DNA from: an uncultured Myxococcales bacterium | GTDB taxonomy: Bacteria; Myxococcota_A; UBA9042 | Assembly: GCA_903955385.1 (NCBI GenBank) | Contig: CAJBNH010000189.1 | Location: 1-64,000, forward strand | DNA length: 64,000 nt | Direction of reading: 5' to 3' | Shown: piece by piece, positions 9,376-16,715 of the stretch | How positions within the stretch are numbered: position 1 is the stretch's first letter | Layout: the number at the start of each line of letters is the position of its first letter | Position numbers and translations under genes: made by a program | Notes under the pieces: model-generated | The model's input: only the letters and a program-made list of their open reading frames with translations | What the model was told of the DNA's origin: nothing | The model's database searches: none

Positions 9376-9975
9376 TCAGATGTGGTCTTGCAGCGCGTCA
9401 CGCAACGCCTTGAGGGCATAGCGCATTCGGCTCTTGACCGTGTTCTCGTTGCAGTCCGTTGCCTCTGCGATCTCTGCGAAGCTCAGCCCCGACAGCTCTC
9501 GCATGGCGAACACCTCGCGTTGCTCCGTCGGCAGCTTCGCCATCGCCTCCTCGAAGGCGGTGCGGAACTGTCCGTCGGCGGCCTGCCGACTTGCGTCGGA
9601 CTCAGGCGAATCGTTCGACACCCGCTCACCCAGGGTTGGCCCCTCGTCGCCTCGCGTCGGCGCGTCCAGCGAAGGACCCGAGCGAAACCGGTCGCGCCGC
9701 GAGGCATCGATGCACAAGTTGCGCCCGATGGTGAACAGCCACGTCCGGAACTTCGCTTGTCCTTTGAACCCTGCGCCATTGCGAATGACCCGCAGGAACG
9801 TGTCCTGCACCACGTCGTCCGGCCGCGCTGCGCCCTGCTGTGCCACGAACGCCTTGAGCGATCGTGCGTGCCGGTCGTACAGCGTGCCCATCGCGCGCGC
9901 GTCCCCATCGAGGAACCGCTCCATGAGCGTTTCGTCGGTGGGATCGTCTCCGATGACCATGGCGAGAAGCCACAT
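9376..9975 (-). CDS. ECF-family RNA polymerase sigma factor
   Basis: At 199 residues it has the two-domain layout of extracytoplasmic-function sigma factors. Region 2 includes LMERFLDGDARAMGTLYDRH, DDVVQDTFLRVIRN and KFRTWLFTIGRNLCIDASRR. Region 4 includes LPTEQREVFAMRELSGLSF and the helix-turn-helix ENTVKSRMRYALKALR. An acidic linker of about 45 residues joins them. ATG 9975 follows GAGGGG by twelve bases; ATG 9960 is an alternative start. The next gene on the strand encodes a single-pass membrane protein, the likely anti-sigma partner, so the pair probably responds to an envelope signal. An inverted repeat at 10011-10024 lies just upstream and might be part of its control. Confidence 0.92.
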   Translation of the reverse strand: MWLLAMVIGDDPTDETLMERFLDGDARAMGTLYDRHARSLKAFVAQQGAARPDDVVQDTFLRVIRNGAGFKGQAKFRTWLFTIGRNLCIDASRRDRFRSGPSLDAPTRGDEGPTLGERVSNDSPESDASRQAADGQFRTAFEEAMAKLPTEQREVFAMRELSGLSFAEIAEATDCNENTVKSRMRYALKALRDALQDHI

Positions 9976-10010
9976 CGCGCTCGCATCCCCTCTGACGTTC
10001 GTGCGCGTCG

Positions 10011-10024
10011 GACGATCTATCGTC
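10011..10024. repeat. Inverted repeat upstream of the ECF sigma gene
   Basis: GACGAT-CT-ATCGTC is a six-base-arm inverted repeat 36 bases upstream of the ECF sigma start. It may be an operator; there is no T-run after it on either strand. Confidence 0.35.
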
Positions 10025-10087
10025 GGGTGCGCGCCTGTGGTGAAGACTGGCGGCGAAGCCTAACAAGCCCCCGTTCTGACGTCGAGA

Positions 10088-11458
10088 TCAAGAGAGCAGC
10101 AGCCGCACGACCATCTCGGCGTGGGGCGTGTGCGGGAAGGTGTCGATCAGTACGGCGGTCTGCTGCACGTACCCCGCCGCGCGCAGCACCTTCAGGTCGC
10201 GGGCCAGCGTATCCAGCGCACACGACACGTAGACGAGGTGCAACGGACGCTCGATGACCGCCGCCTTGCAGACCTCCAGGGCTCCCGGGCGCCCCGGGTC
10301 CAACAGCCACAGCTCGCCCGACTCTGCCGGTTCGATCAGCTCGGCGGCGTCGCCACACAACACCGTGACCCGCGTCCCCAACGCCTGCGCCGGAAGCAAC
10401 GCGCGTCTGGCCCGATCCGCGGCCGCTTGGTCCCACTCGACGACCCGCAGCTCTGGCGTGCGGCCGGCCAGCAGCACGCCCAAGTTGCCCGAACCGGCAT
10501 AAAACTCCTGACAACGCGGAATGTTGCCGATCTCGTCGAGCGCCAGCTGCACGGCCTGCCGAATCGCCTGATTGCCCGTCACGGTCGCTTGCGCGAACCC
10601 TGCGGCATCGACGCGCACCGGCAGCCCCGCCTCGCCCGCCTCCGCGGACAACGTCTCCGGCAGCGTCACCTCGTCCAGCCCGTGGCGGAAGGTGTTCGAG
10701 CCCAGCTGCAGCCGCAGGCCCGCGAGTCCCAGCGCGTCCGCCAGCCTCGCCGGATCCGGGGTCTCCGCGCCACCTTTCGGCTTGGCGAACACGGCGGCGA
10801 TCACGCCCTCGATGCCCAGAACGGCGTGGACCTCTCCCTGATCGACGAAGCGCTCCAACACCGGACCCAGTCGCGGTAGCAGGGCCGCCAGCACGGGCTC
10901 CAGCACCGGACAGGCGTCGGTCGCCACCAAGAGTTCGCTGCCCTTGGCCATGAATCCCGCGTGCAACCCCCCAGGATCACGCCGCAGATGCAGACGCACC
11001 CGGCGCCGGTGGGCCAGATCCGGCACCCGGTCGTCCATGCGCAGCTCGGCCGCGTCGGGGCCCAGCGCCCGACGGGCGGCGTCCAGCTTGGTGGTCCGTT
11101 GCACCCGAAGCGACACGTGTTGCCAAGTGCAGCCGCCGCAGCGCGAGGCCACGGGGCAGGCCGGATCGACCCGATCCACAGACGGGACAACGACTTGCAG
11201 CACCCGACCGCGAGCTACCCCACGGTGGGTTCCCATCAACTGGATGCGTAGACGGTCGCCCGGTACGCCCTCGGGCAGCAGCACCACCCGACCGTCGTCC
11301 AACCGCACCACCGCGTCGCCCAAGCCGCCCAGAGCTGCGACGGTGACCTCGAGCGGTGCGCCGGACGGACGAAGTTCATGGGGCTGCGGGCGGAGTTCGC
11401 GGGGGTCACGGCCACGGGGCGCGGGCTTCGACGAGCGAGGGGGAGGGCGACGCGGCAC
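10088..11458 (-). CDS. rlmD: RlmD/RumA-like 23S rRNA (uracil-5)-methyltransferase
   Basis: This family uses S-adenosylmethionine to methylate C5 of a uridine in 23S rRNA (U1939 in E. coli). An N-terminal TRAM/OB domain (EVTVAALGGLGDAVVRLDDG) is followed by the Fe-S motif ACPVASRCGGC, then the Rossmann methyltransferase domain. The SAM region contains EFYAGSGNLGVLLAG, the catalytic Cys lies in YVSCALDTLARDL, and the C-terminal base motif is DTFPHTPHAEMV. The usual DPPR motif reads DPGR here. I choose GTG 11458 as start because AGGAG sits seven bases upstream; 456 residues results, close to the family's usual 430-450. RlmC or TrmA-like specificity cannot be excluded from sequence alone. Confidence 0.85.
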   Translation of the reverse strand: MPRRPPPRSSKPAPRGRDPRELRPQPHELRPSGAPLEVTVAALGGLGDAVVRLDDGRVVLLPEGVPGDRLRIQLMGTHRGVARGRVLQVVVPSVDRVDPACPVASRCGGCTWQHVSLRVQRTTKLDAARRALGPDAAELRMDDRVPDLAHRRRVRLHLRRDPGGLHAGFMAKGSELLVATDACPVLEPVLAALLPRLGPVLERFVDQGEVHAVLGIEGVIAAVFAKPKGGAETPDPARLADALGLAGLRLQLGSNTFRHGLDEVTLPETLSAEAGEAGLPVRVDAAGFAQATVTGNQAIRQAVQLALDEIGNIPRCQEFYAGSGNLGVLLAGRTPELRVVEWDQAAADRARRALLPAQALGTRVTVLCGDAAELIEPAESGELWLLDPGRPGALEVCKAAVIERPLHLVYVSCALDTLARDLKVLRAAGYVQQTAVLIDTFPHTPHAEMVVRLLLS

Positions 11459-11550
11459 TTGACGACTCCTGGCGCGGAAACGAACCTGCCCGCCGCATTC
11501 GGGGCCCCGACGCACGGGCACCCCCAGGCGCCACCGGAACAGGGAGCGAC

Positions 11551-11579
11551 ATGAAACGCCGATCCGCCGCCATTGTCAC
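11551..11579 (-). promoter_or_regulatory. Possible promoter for the rRNA methyltransferase gene
   Basis: Read on the minus strand, GTGACA (11579-11574) and TTTCAT (11556-11551) are 17 bases apart. They would start a transcript about 85 bases upstream of the GTG start. It lies close to the divergent DNA methyltransferase gene. Confidence 0.33.
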
Positions 11580-11606
11580 CCTCTCGACCGCACAGCGAGT
11601 CGCTTG

Positions 11607-12947
11607 ATGCGCCCCGTTCTCCTGAATTGGCCGGGTCGGCAGCCGGAATCCCCCGCCGCGGCGCCGCCCGTGGACCTGCAGCCAGTCCTGTGCCTGCCGA
11701 GTGCGGGGACCGACCGGGGCCGCTTGCGCCTGCTGCAGGGGCCAGCGCAGCGCGTGGCAGACCGGCTGCTGCAAGAGGGGATGGCCGGAACCTTCGACCT
11801 GATCCATCTGGACCCGCCGTTCGGCAGCGATGCGAATTACGGGCGGATTCGCGACATTGAGGTCGATGGCCGCTCAGCGACGCTGACGCTCCCTGCCTAC
11901 GGGGACGACGACGGTGGCGACTTGGCGGGCTACCTCGAGGGCCTCGAGCCCGTCCTGCGCCGCTGCCATCGGCTGCTGTCGCCTCGCGGATCCTTCTACC
12001 TTCACCTGGACTTCCGTCGCGGTCCTTACGTCCGCCTGCTGTTGGACGAGATCTTCGGCGCCGACCACCTGCTCAACGAGATCGTGTGGGCGTACGGCCT
12101 GGGCGGTTCGTCGAGGCGGCGGTTCCAGCGCAAACACGACGTCCTCTACTTCTATGCGAAGGACTTGAAACAACACTGGTTCTCTGCGCCGTCCGAGGCC
12201 GCGACCTCGTCGATGTTGGCCGGGCAACCCAAGCGCGCGACCGACACCTGGCAGACGCCGGACCGCGACGACGCCGCGCCGCTACTGCGCGCTTGGCCGG
12301 ACCCGCTGATCGAGAAAACGCTGTCGAACCGCGATCCAGAGCGCACCGGCTATCCCACCCAGAAGCCGCTGGCACTGGCGACCCGGATCATCCAAGCCTC
12401 GCTGCCCCCAGACGGCAAGATGCTGGACCTGATGGCGGGCTCGGGCACAGTCGGCATCGCCGCGCTGCTGCTGGGGCGCGACGCCGTGCTGGGCGATCAA
12501 AGCCCGGTGGCGCTCGACGTTGCGCGTGGTCGGGCTGTGGCGGCCGGGGCAGAGATCCGCCTCGAACGCGTGGAACCGCAGGATCCGCTAGTGGACATTC
12601 CGATCGCTCCGGTGCTCCTGCAGCGGTCGTCCGAGCGGAACCAAGCGCGCTTGACGACGCTGAACCTGCCTCTCTGGACCGACCGGCTGGGCGACGGCGA
12701 GACCGACGCCTGGTTGCGCACCTGTGCCACCACCCGCGGAGCTGACCTGCTGGGCGCGTGGGGCGTGGCCGAAGACCGCGGTCACACGGGCCTTTTCGCC
12801 CTTGCGTGGTGGGACGGTGCCGCACCGCGGACACGCGAGGCCGTGCGGCAGGAGCTTTCGTGGTCCATGGGCAGCGAAACCGGCGCCCCGCTATGGTGGG
12901 TCGGCTACGACGTCGCCGGACGAGGCTTTCGCTCGCGGATCACGTGA
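11607..12947 (+). CDS. Orphan site-specific DNA methyltransferase, beta class (N6-adenine or N4-cytosine)
   Basis: This 446-residue enzyme should methylate an amino group of adenine or cytosine in DNA. The catalytic motif DPPFGSDANYG comes first (near residue 68), a target-recognition stretch follows (GSSRRRFQRKHDVLYFY), then TGYPTQKPLALA and the SAM motif DLMAGSGTVGIAALLLGRD near 275. That order defines the beta class. The C-terminal 130 residues are not typical of the catalytic fold and I do not recognise them. No restriction endonuclease gene adjoins it, so it is probably a solitary, regulatory or house-keeping methylase. ATG 11607 is preceded directly by an in-frame TTG; the ribosome site is weak. 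A perfect palindrome spans its stop codon. Confidence 0.85.
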   Translation: MRPVLLNWPGRQPESPAAAPPVDLQPVLCLPSAGTDRGRLRLLQGPAQRVADRLLQEGMAGTFDLIHLDPPFGSDANYGRIRDIEVDGRSATLTLPAYGDDDGGDLAGYLEGLEPVLRRCHRLLSPRGSFYLHLDFRRGPYVRLLLDEIFGADHLLNEIVWAYGLGGSSRRRFQRKHDVLYFYAKDLKQHWFSAPSEAATSSMLAGQPKRATDTWQTPDRDDAAPLLRAWPDPLIEKTLSNRDPERTGYPTQKPLALATRIIQASLPPDGKMLDLMAGSGTVGIAALLLGRDAVLGDQSPVALDVARGRAVAAGAEIRLERVEPQDPLVDIPIAPVLLQRSSERNQARLTTLNLPLWTDRLGDGETDAWLRTCATTRGADLLGAWGVAEDRGHTGLFALAWWDGAAPRTREAVRQELSWSMGSETGAPLWWVGYDVAGRGFRSRIT

Positions 12948-12952
12948 TCCGC
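12935..12952. repeat. Perfect 18-bp palindrome over the methyltransferase stop codon
   Basis: GCGGATCACGTGATCCGC is its own reverse complement and includes the TGA stop of the methyltransferase gene. It sits between two convergent genes. There is no T-run, so it is not a standard terminator; it contains two GATC sites and a CACGTG core. Confidence 0.7.
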
Positions 12953-12983
12953 TGCGGACTTGCTCGCTGTGGTGGCAGGTAGG

Positions 12984-14444
12984 CTAGGTGCCGGACGCGC
13001 CGGGCGTGCGGCCCAAGGACTCGAGCAACCCCAGCAGCTCGCGGCTCTTCGCGGCGAAATCGCCCTTTTCGCGCGCGGTGACGCCGGGCTTGGCAACGTC
13101 GGGCAGGCCATTGGGGTCGATGTAGCGGCCCTCGTGCTTGGCGCCGAAGTGCAGGTGCGGCCCAGTCGAGCGGCCGGTGGAACCGACGTAACCGATCACT
13201 TGACCCTTGGCAACGCGCTCCCCCGGCTTGAGGCCCGGGGCAAAACGCTGCAAGTGCATGTATTCGGTCATGTATTGTTCGTCGTGCTTGACGCGGACCA
13301 GGTTGCCGGCCGCTCCCGCACGCCTTGCCGAGATCAGGTGGCCCTCTCCGACCGACCAAACCGGCGTGCCGCGGGGGGCACCATAGTCGACACCGTAGTG
13401 CGCCAGCGTGCGGTGCAGGACCGGATGCAGACGCATGCCGAACTGCGAGGTCGTGCGCGCCGTGCGAAGCGGCTGACGCAGGAACAGACGCTCGACCGAC
13501 GCGCCCTTCGGGTCGTAGTAGCCGGACGTGTCGTGCTCGGAGTCGAACCACAGCGCGGTGATCGTCGTGTGGGTCGTCCGGTACTCCAGCGCCGCGATGT
13601 GGTGGTAGCGGACCGGCGCAGTTCCGTCGACCAGCTTGTCCATCACCAGTCGCAGCTCGTCCCCCGTGCGGGGCTCGATGGGCTCGACCAGACGGTCCGC
13701 CAGCAGCGACGCGACCATGGGCACCAATTCCTCGGTTTCTCCACAACGCCGCAGCGAGTCTTCCAGCGTGCCTACGATGCCGCAGCGCAGCGCCTGCCGC
13801 ACCAGCGTACCCGGCAAACCGCCTTCCCGCGCAACGTAGGCACTGCCTTGGGGTTCGACCGTCAGGCCCTGGCCGGACTGCGGCGCCACCACAAGACGCA
13901 CCAGCTCGCCGTCGTCGATCAGGCCGCTGGTGGCGAACTGGCCCCACACTTGCCAACCCGCTTGAATTTTCGTGGGGTTGCGAACGGTCTCGTAGGCGCG
14001 GATGACGGCGTCACGGGCCGTACCGCGGATGTGCAGGTGGGCCAGCGCCTCGCTGAGCGACTCGCCGGACTGCACCGTCCACAAGCGTGAGACGCGATTG
14101 GTGGGACCGACGGTCGGGTGCAGCGGGTCGCTGTCGGGACCCGACGGCAGGGGCGCCGTCACGCGAATCGGGCCAGCGTTGGCGGCACCTGTCAGCGCGG
14201 GGCCGCGAGCGTCGGAGCGGGCGGCCGACTCCGGCGTTCCGGCTGCGGCAAGCGCGGTGCTGGGCAACGACTCACCTTGCAGGGCGTCCAGACGAGCGAG
14301 GGCGTCCATCGGCGCGAGCTCGGGCTCGGACGACAGCAGCGACCAGCCGTTCGCCAACACCACCGCCGTGATGACGGCAAGCGCGCCCACCGAAGGCAGG
14401 ATCGCTGCGTGACGCCGCGGGTGTCGTGCGAGTTGAAGGGTCAT
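12984..14444 (-). CDS. M23-family murein endopeptidase with LysM-like domain
   Basis: The protein (486 residues) is anchored by an N-terminal membrane helix near residues 15-36 and acts on peptidoglycan in the periplasm. Around residues 120-165 a LysM/Opa-like stretch is visible (WTVQSGESLSEALAHLHIRG). The catalytic LytM domain begins near 330: SQFGMRLHPVLHRTLAHYG, the zinc ligand pair HYGVDYGAPRGTPV, YMTEYMHLQRFAPGLKPGE and the final HLHFG. These are the active zinc residues, so it should be catalytic, like the E. coli endopeptidases MepM/YebA that cleave D-Ala-mDAP crosslinks to let new wall be inserted. It converges with the DNA methyltransferase gene and stands alone as a transcription unit. 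Confidence 0.9.
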   Translation of the reverse strand: MTLQLARHPRRHAAILPSVGALAVITAVVLANGWSLLSSEPELAPMDALARLDALQGESLPSTALAAAGTPESAARSDARGPALTGAANAGPIRVTAPLPSGPDSDPLHPTVGPTNRVSRLWTVQSGESLSEALAHLHIRGTARDAVIRAYETVRNPTKIQAGWQVWGQFATSGLIDDGELVRLVVAPQSGQGLTVEPQGSAYVAREGGLPGTLVRQALRCGIVGTLEDSLRRCGETEELVPMVASLLADRLVEPIEPRTGDELRLVMDKLVDGTAPVRYHHIAALEYRTTHTTITALWFDSEHDTSGYYDPKGASVERLFLRQPLRTARTTSQFGMRLHPVLHRTLAHYGVDYGAPRGTPVWSVGEGHLISARRAGAAGNLVRVKHDEQYMTEYMHLQRFAPGLKPGERVAKGQVIGYVGSTGRSTGPHLHFGAKHEGRYIDPNGLPDVAKPGVTAREKGDFAAKSRELLGLLESLGRTPGASGT

Positions 14445-14623
14445 GCCGCTCAGGTGGGAGTAGGGGTACAGAACCGAAGCGACCTTCCCATGGCTCGGGT
14501 GGCCGTGTCAACCGATAATGCGCGACGGCAGGCGCGATCGGGCCTTCAGAACGAACCCCTTTGCGGGCCGTTGGGTTGCCGATCACGGGGGCCAATGGAC
14601 GGCTCGACGTCGGGCGGATGGCC

Positions 14624-14652
14624 TTGAGTTCGCCGTGTCGAAAGCGTACACT
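14624..14652 (+). promoter_or_regulatory. Probable cysS promoter
   Basis: TTGAGT (14624-14629) and TACACT (14647-14652) are 17 bases apart, about 40 bases before the cysS start. Both hexamers match four of six consensus positions. Confidence 0.5.
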
Positions 14653-14692
14653 CTTGCCCCCTTTGGTTCGCCAGATCTGCCCGAGGTTTCCC

Positions 14693-16204
14693 TTGCTGTT
14701 CCGGCTCCAGAACACCCTGACGCGTCAGAAGGAAGCCTTCGCGCCGCTGGCCCCCGGCCGGATCGGCATGTACGTCTGCGGTGTCACCGTCTATGACTAC
14801 TGTCACGTCGGCCACGCTCGGGTCTGCGTCGTCTTCGACGTCGTGCAGCGGACCTTGCGGCACCTCGGCTACGATCTGACCTACGTCCGCAACTTCACCG
14901 ACGTCGACGACAAGATCATCGCCCGCGCCAACGCGAACGGTGAGTCGGTCGAGTCGCTGACCGAGCGGTTCATCCAGGCGTTCTACGAGGACATGGACCG
15001 TCTGGACTGCCAGCGCCCCGACATCGAACCCCGCGTCACCACGCACATGGGCGAGATCATCGACATGGTGCAGCAGATCGTCGCCCGCGGGCACGGCTAC
15101 GTCGTGGCGTCTGAGCCGGTGCCCGTGAACGATCAGCCGATGGCGACATCCGACGTGTACTTCTCGGTAGAGTCCTTTCCCACCTACGGTTCCCTGAGTC
15201 GTCGGGTGCAGGAAGACAACGCCGACGGGGCTTCTGAGCGCGTGTCGTTCGACGGTCGCAAGAAGGACCAGCGCGACTTCGCCTTGTGGAAGGCGGCCAA
15301 GCCCGGCGAGCCCTGGTGGCCTTCGCCTTGGGGTCCCGGTCGTCCCGGGTGGCACATCGAGTGCTCGGCGATGGCCTGCAAGCATCTGGGCGGCGCGTTC
15401 GACATCCACGGTGGCGGCAAGGACCTGGTCTTTCCGCATCACGAGAACGAGATCGCTCAGGCTCAGGCGGCCACCGGCGATGCGTTTGCCAAGCACTGGA
15501 TGCACAACGGGTTTGTGACGATCGACTCCGAAAAGATGGCGAAGTCGACCGGCAACTTCTTCACGATTCGTGACGTGCTGGCCCGCTTCCACCCGCAGGT
15601 TCTGCGCTATTTCCTGCTGACGGCCCACTACACGCACCCGCTGAACTTCAGCGACAAGGCGATGGACGAGGCCGCCAAGCGCGTATTGAACGTGTATGAG
15701 AAGTTGGCGCAGGCCGACGAGCTCCTCGCCCGCCAGCCCACGGCAGCCACCGGCAAGCCGCCCGCAGTGGTCGAGGTCGCGCAAGCCGAGCTGATGGAAG
15801 CGCTTTGCGACGACTTCAATACGCCCCGCGCCTTGGCCGCCTTGAGCGAGCCGATCACGGTGCTGACGGCGGCGCTGGCCAAGCCAAAGGCCGCGGGCAA
15901 CATGGAATGCATCGCCCACGTGCGGGGTTTCATCGCACGGGCGGCGGACCTGCTGGGCGTGTTCCAGTACCCGGCCGCTCAGCTCTCAGAGCTGATCGTC
16001 GAGCTGGCGCGCGACAGCATGTTCCCTCCCGGCAGCGAAGGGCTGGCGTGGGTGCTGGACAAGATGCGCGAGCGTGACACGGCGCGTTCGGACAAGAATT
16101 GGGCGCGCAGCGACGAGCTGCGGGCCGAGCTGCTGCAGGGCGGCGTGGAAGTCCGCGACACCCGCGAGGGTTCGATGTGGCGGCCGCGACTGGCCATCGA
16201 CTAG
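14693..16204 (+). CDS. cysS: Cysteinyl-tRNA synthetase
   Basis: This class I synthetase charges tRNA-Cys. The start is TTG at 14693, since GAGG lies six bases upstream and the protein then begins LLFRLQNTLTRQKEAF, as family members do; the frame is open further upstream but without family likeness. Zinc-site and HIGH-type signature: CGVTVYDYCHVGHAR near residue 30-45. Further motifs are RNFTDVDDKI, PGWHIECSAM, DIHGGGKDLVFPHHENEIAQ and the KMSKS loop as KMAKS near 279. The C-terminal helical and anticodon-binding part is complete (SDELRAELLQGGVEVRDT). The length of 503 residues is slightly above the usual 460-480. Confidence 0.95.
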   Translation: MLFRLQNTLTRQKEAFAPLAPGRIGMYVCGVTVYDYCHVGHARVCVVFDVVQRTLRHLGYDLTYVRNFTDVDDKIIARANANGESVESLTERFIQAFYEDMDRLDCQRPDIEPRVTTHMGEIIDMVQQIVARGHGYVVASEPVPVNDQPMATSDVYFSVESFPTYGSLSRRVQEDNADGASERVSFDGRKKDQRDFALWKAAKPGEPWWPSPWGPGRPGWHIECSAMACKHLGGAFDIHGGGKDLVFPHHENEIAQAQAATGDAFAKHWMHNGFVTIDSEKMAKSTGNFFTIRDVLARFHPQVLRYFLLTAHYTHPLNFSDKAMDEAAKRVLNVYEKLAQADELLARQPTAATGKPPAVVEVAQAELMEALCDDFNTPRALAALSEPITVLTAALAKPKAAGNMECIAHVRGFIARAADLLGVFQYPAAQLSELIVELARDSMFPPGSEGLAWVLDKMRERDTARSDKNWARSDELRAELLQGGVEVRDTREGSMWRPRLAID

Positions 16205-16261
16205 GAACGAGGCGGCGACCGGGGTAAGCTGCCGCGGCGCGCAACGGACGAGGAGAGCGAG

Positions 16262-16489
16262 ATGGATCCTGATTTCCTGCGAGAACTCATCGTGTTGGGC
16301 GTGACGGTCGCCCTCTACATCTTCGGCACGATGCTGATGTTGCGCGGTCACACGGTCGACCTGTCCGCCGCCCACTACCACAAGCTCGGTGACCCCGAGG
16401 CGATGGCGGTGACGCCCAAGCTCAACAAGCGCCGCAAGGCGATTGCGCGTGATGCCGAGCGTCACCGCGGACCAGAGACTCCCGAGTAG
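16262..16489 (+). CDS. Small membrane protein of unknown function
   Basis: The 75-residue product has one membrane helix (residues 9-28, LIVLGVTVALYIFGTMLML) followed by a basic, polar tail with LNKRRKAIARDAERHR. A good ribosome site (GAGGAGAGCGAG) precedes ATG 16262. It lies 57 bases after cysS on the same strand and probably shares its transcript. I do not recognise a family. The single N-terminal helix with a cytoplasmic basic tail could anchor a partner. Confidence 0.65.
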   Translation: MDPDFLRELIVLGVTVALYIFGTMLMLRGHTVDLSAAHYHKLGDPEAMAVTPKLNKRRKAIARDAERHRGPETPE

Positions 16490-16715
16490 CTCTGTGCCAG
16501 GGGGGGACCCCGCATCGTTTCCTTCCGTCGCGTCATCCCAGTGGATGGGCGCGATTCCCGGCCGTCCATCGGCGGGACCGGACGGTGAAGCAGCGCGGAC
16601 CCGGGCGTCGCGACGGGGACGAATTTGAACCACAATTCCGGAGGACCGCACAGCGGACCGGCCATGCCACCCCGAGCCGGGTGTGCGAACTTCTATACGA
16701 ACACGGAGAACGGCA

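Noticed and set aside
12935-12952. Palindrome read as a bidirectional terminator
   Set aside because: No T-run on either side and no loop; it fits a protein-binding site or chance better.
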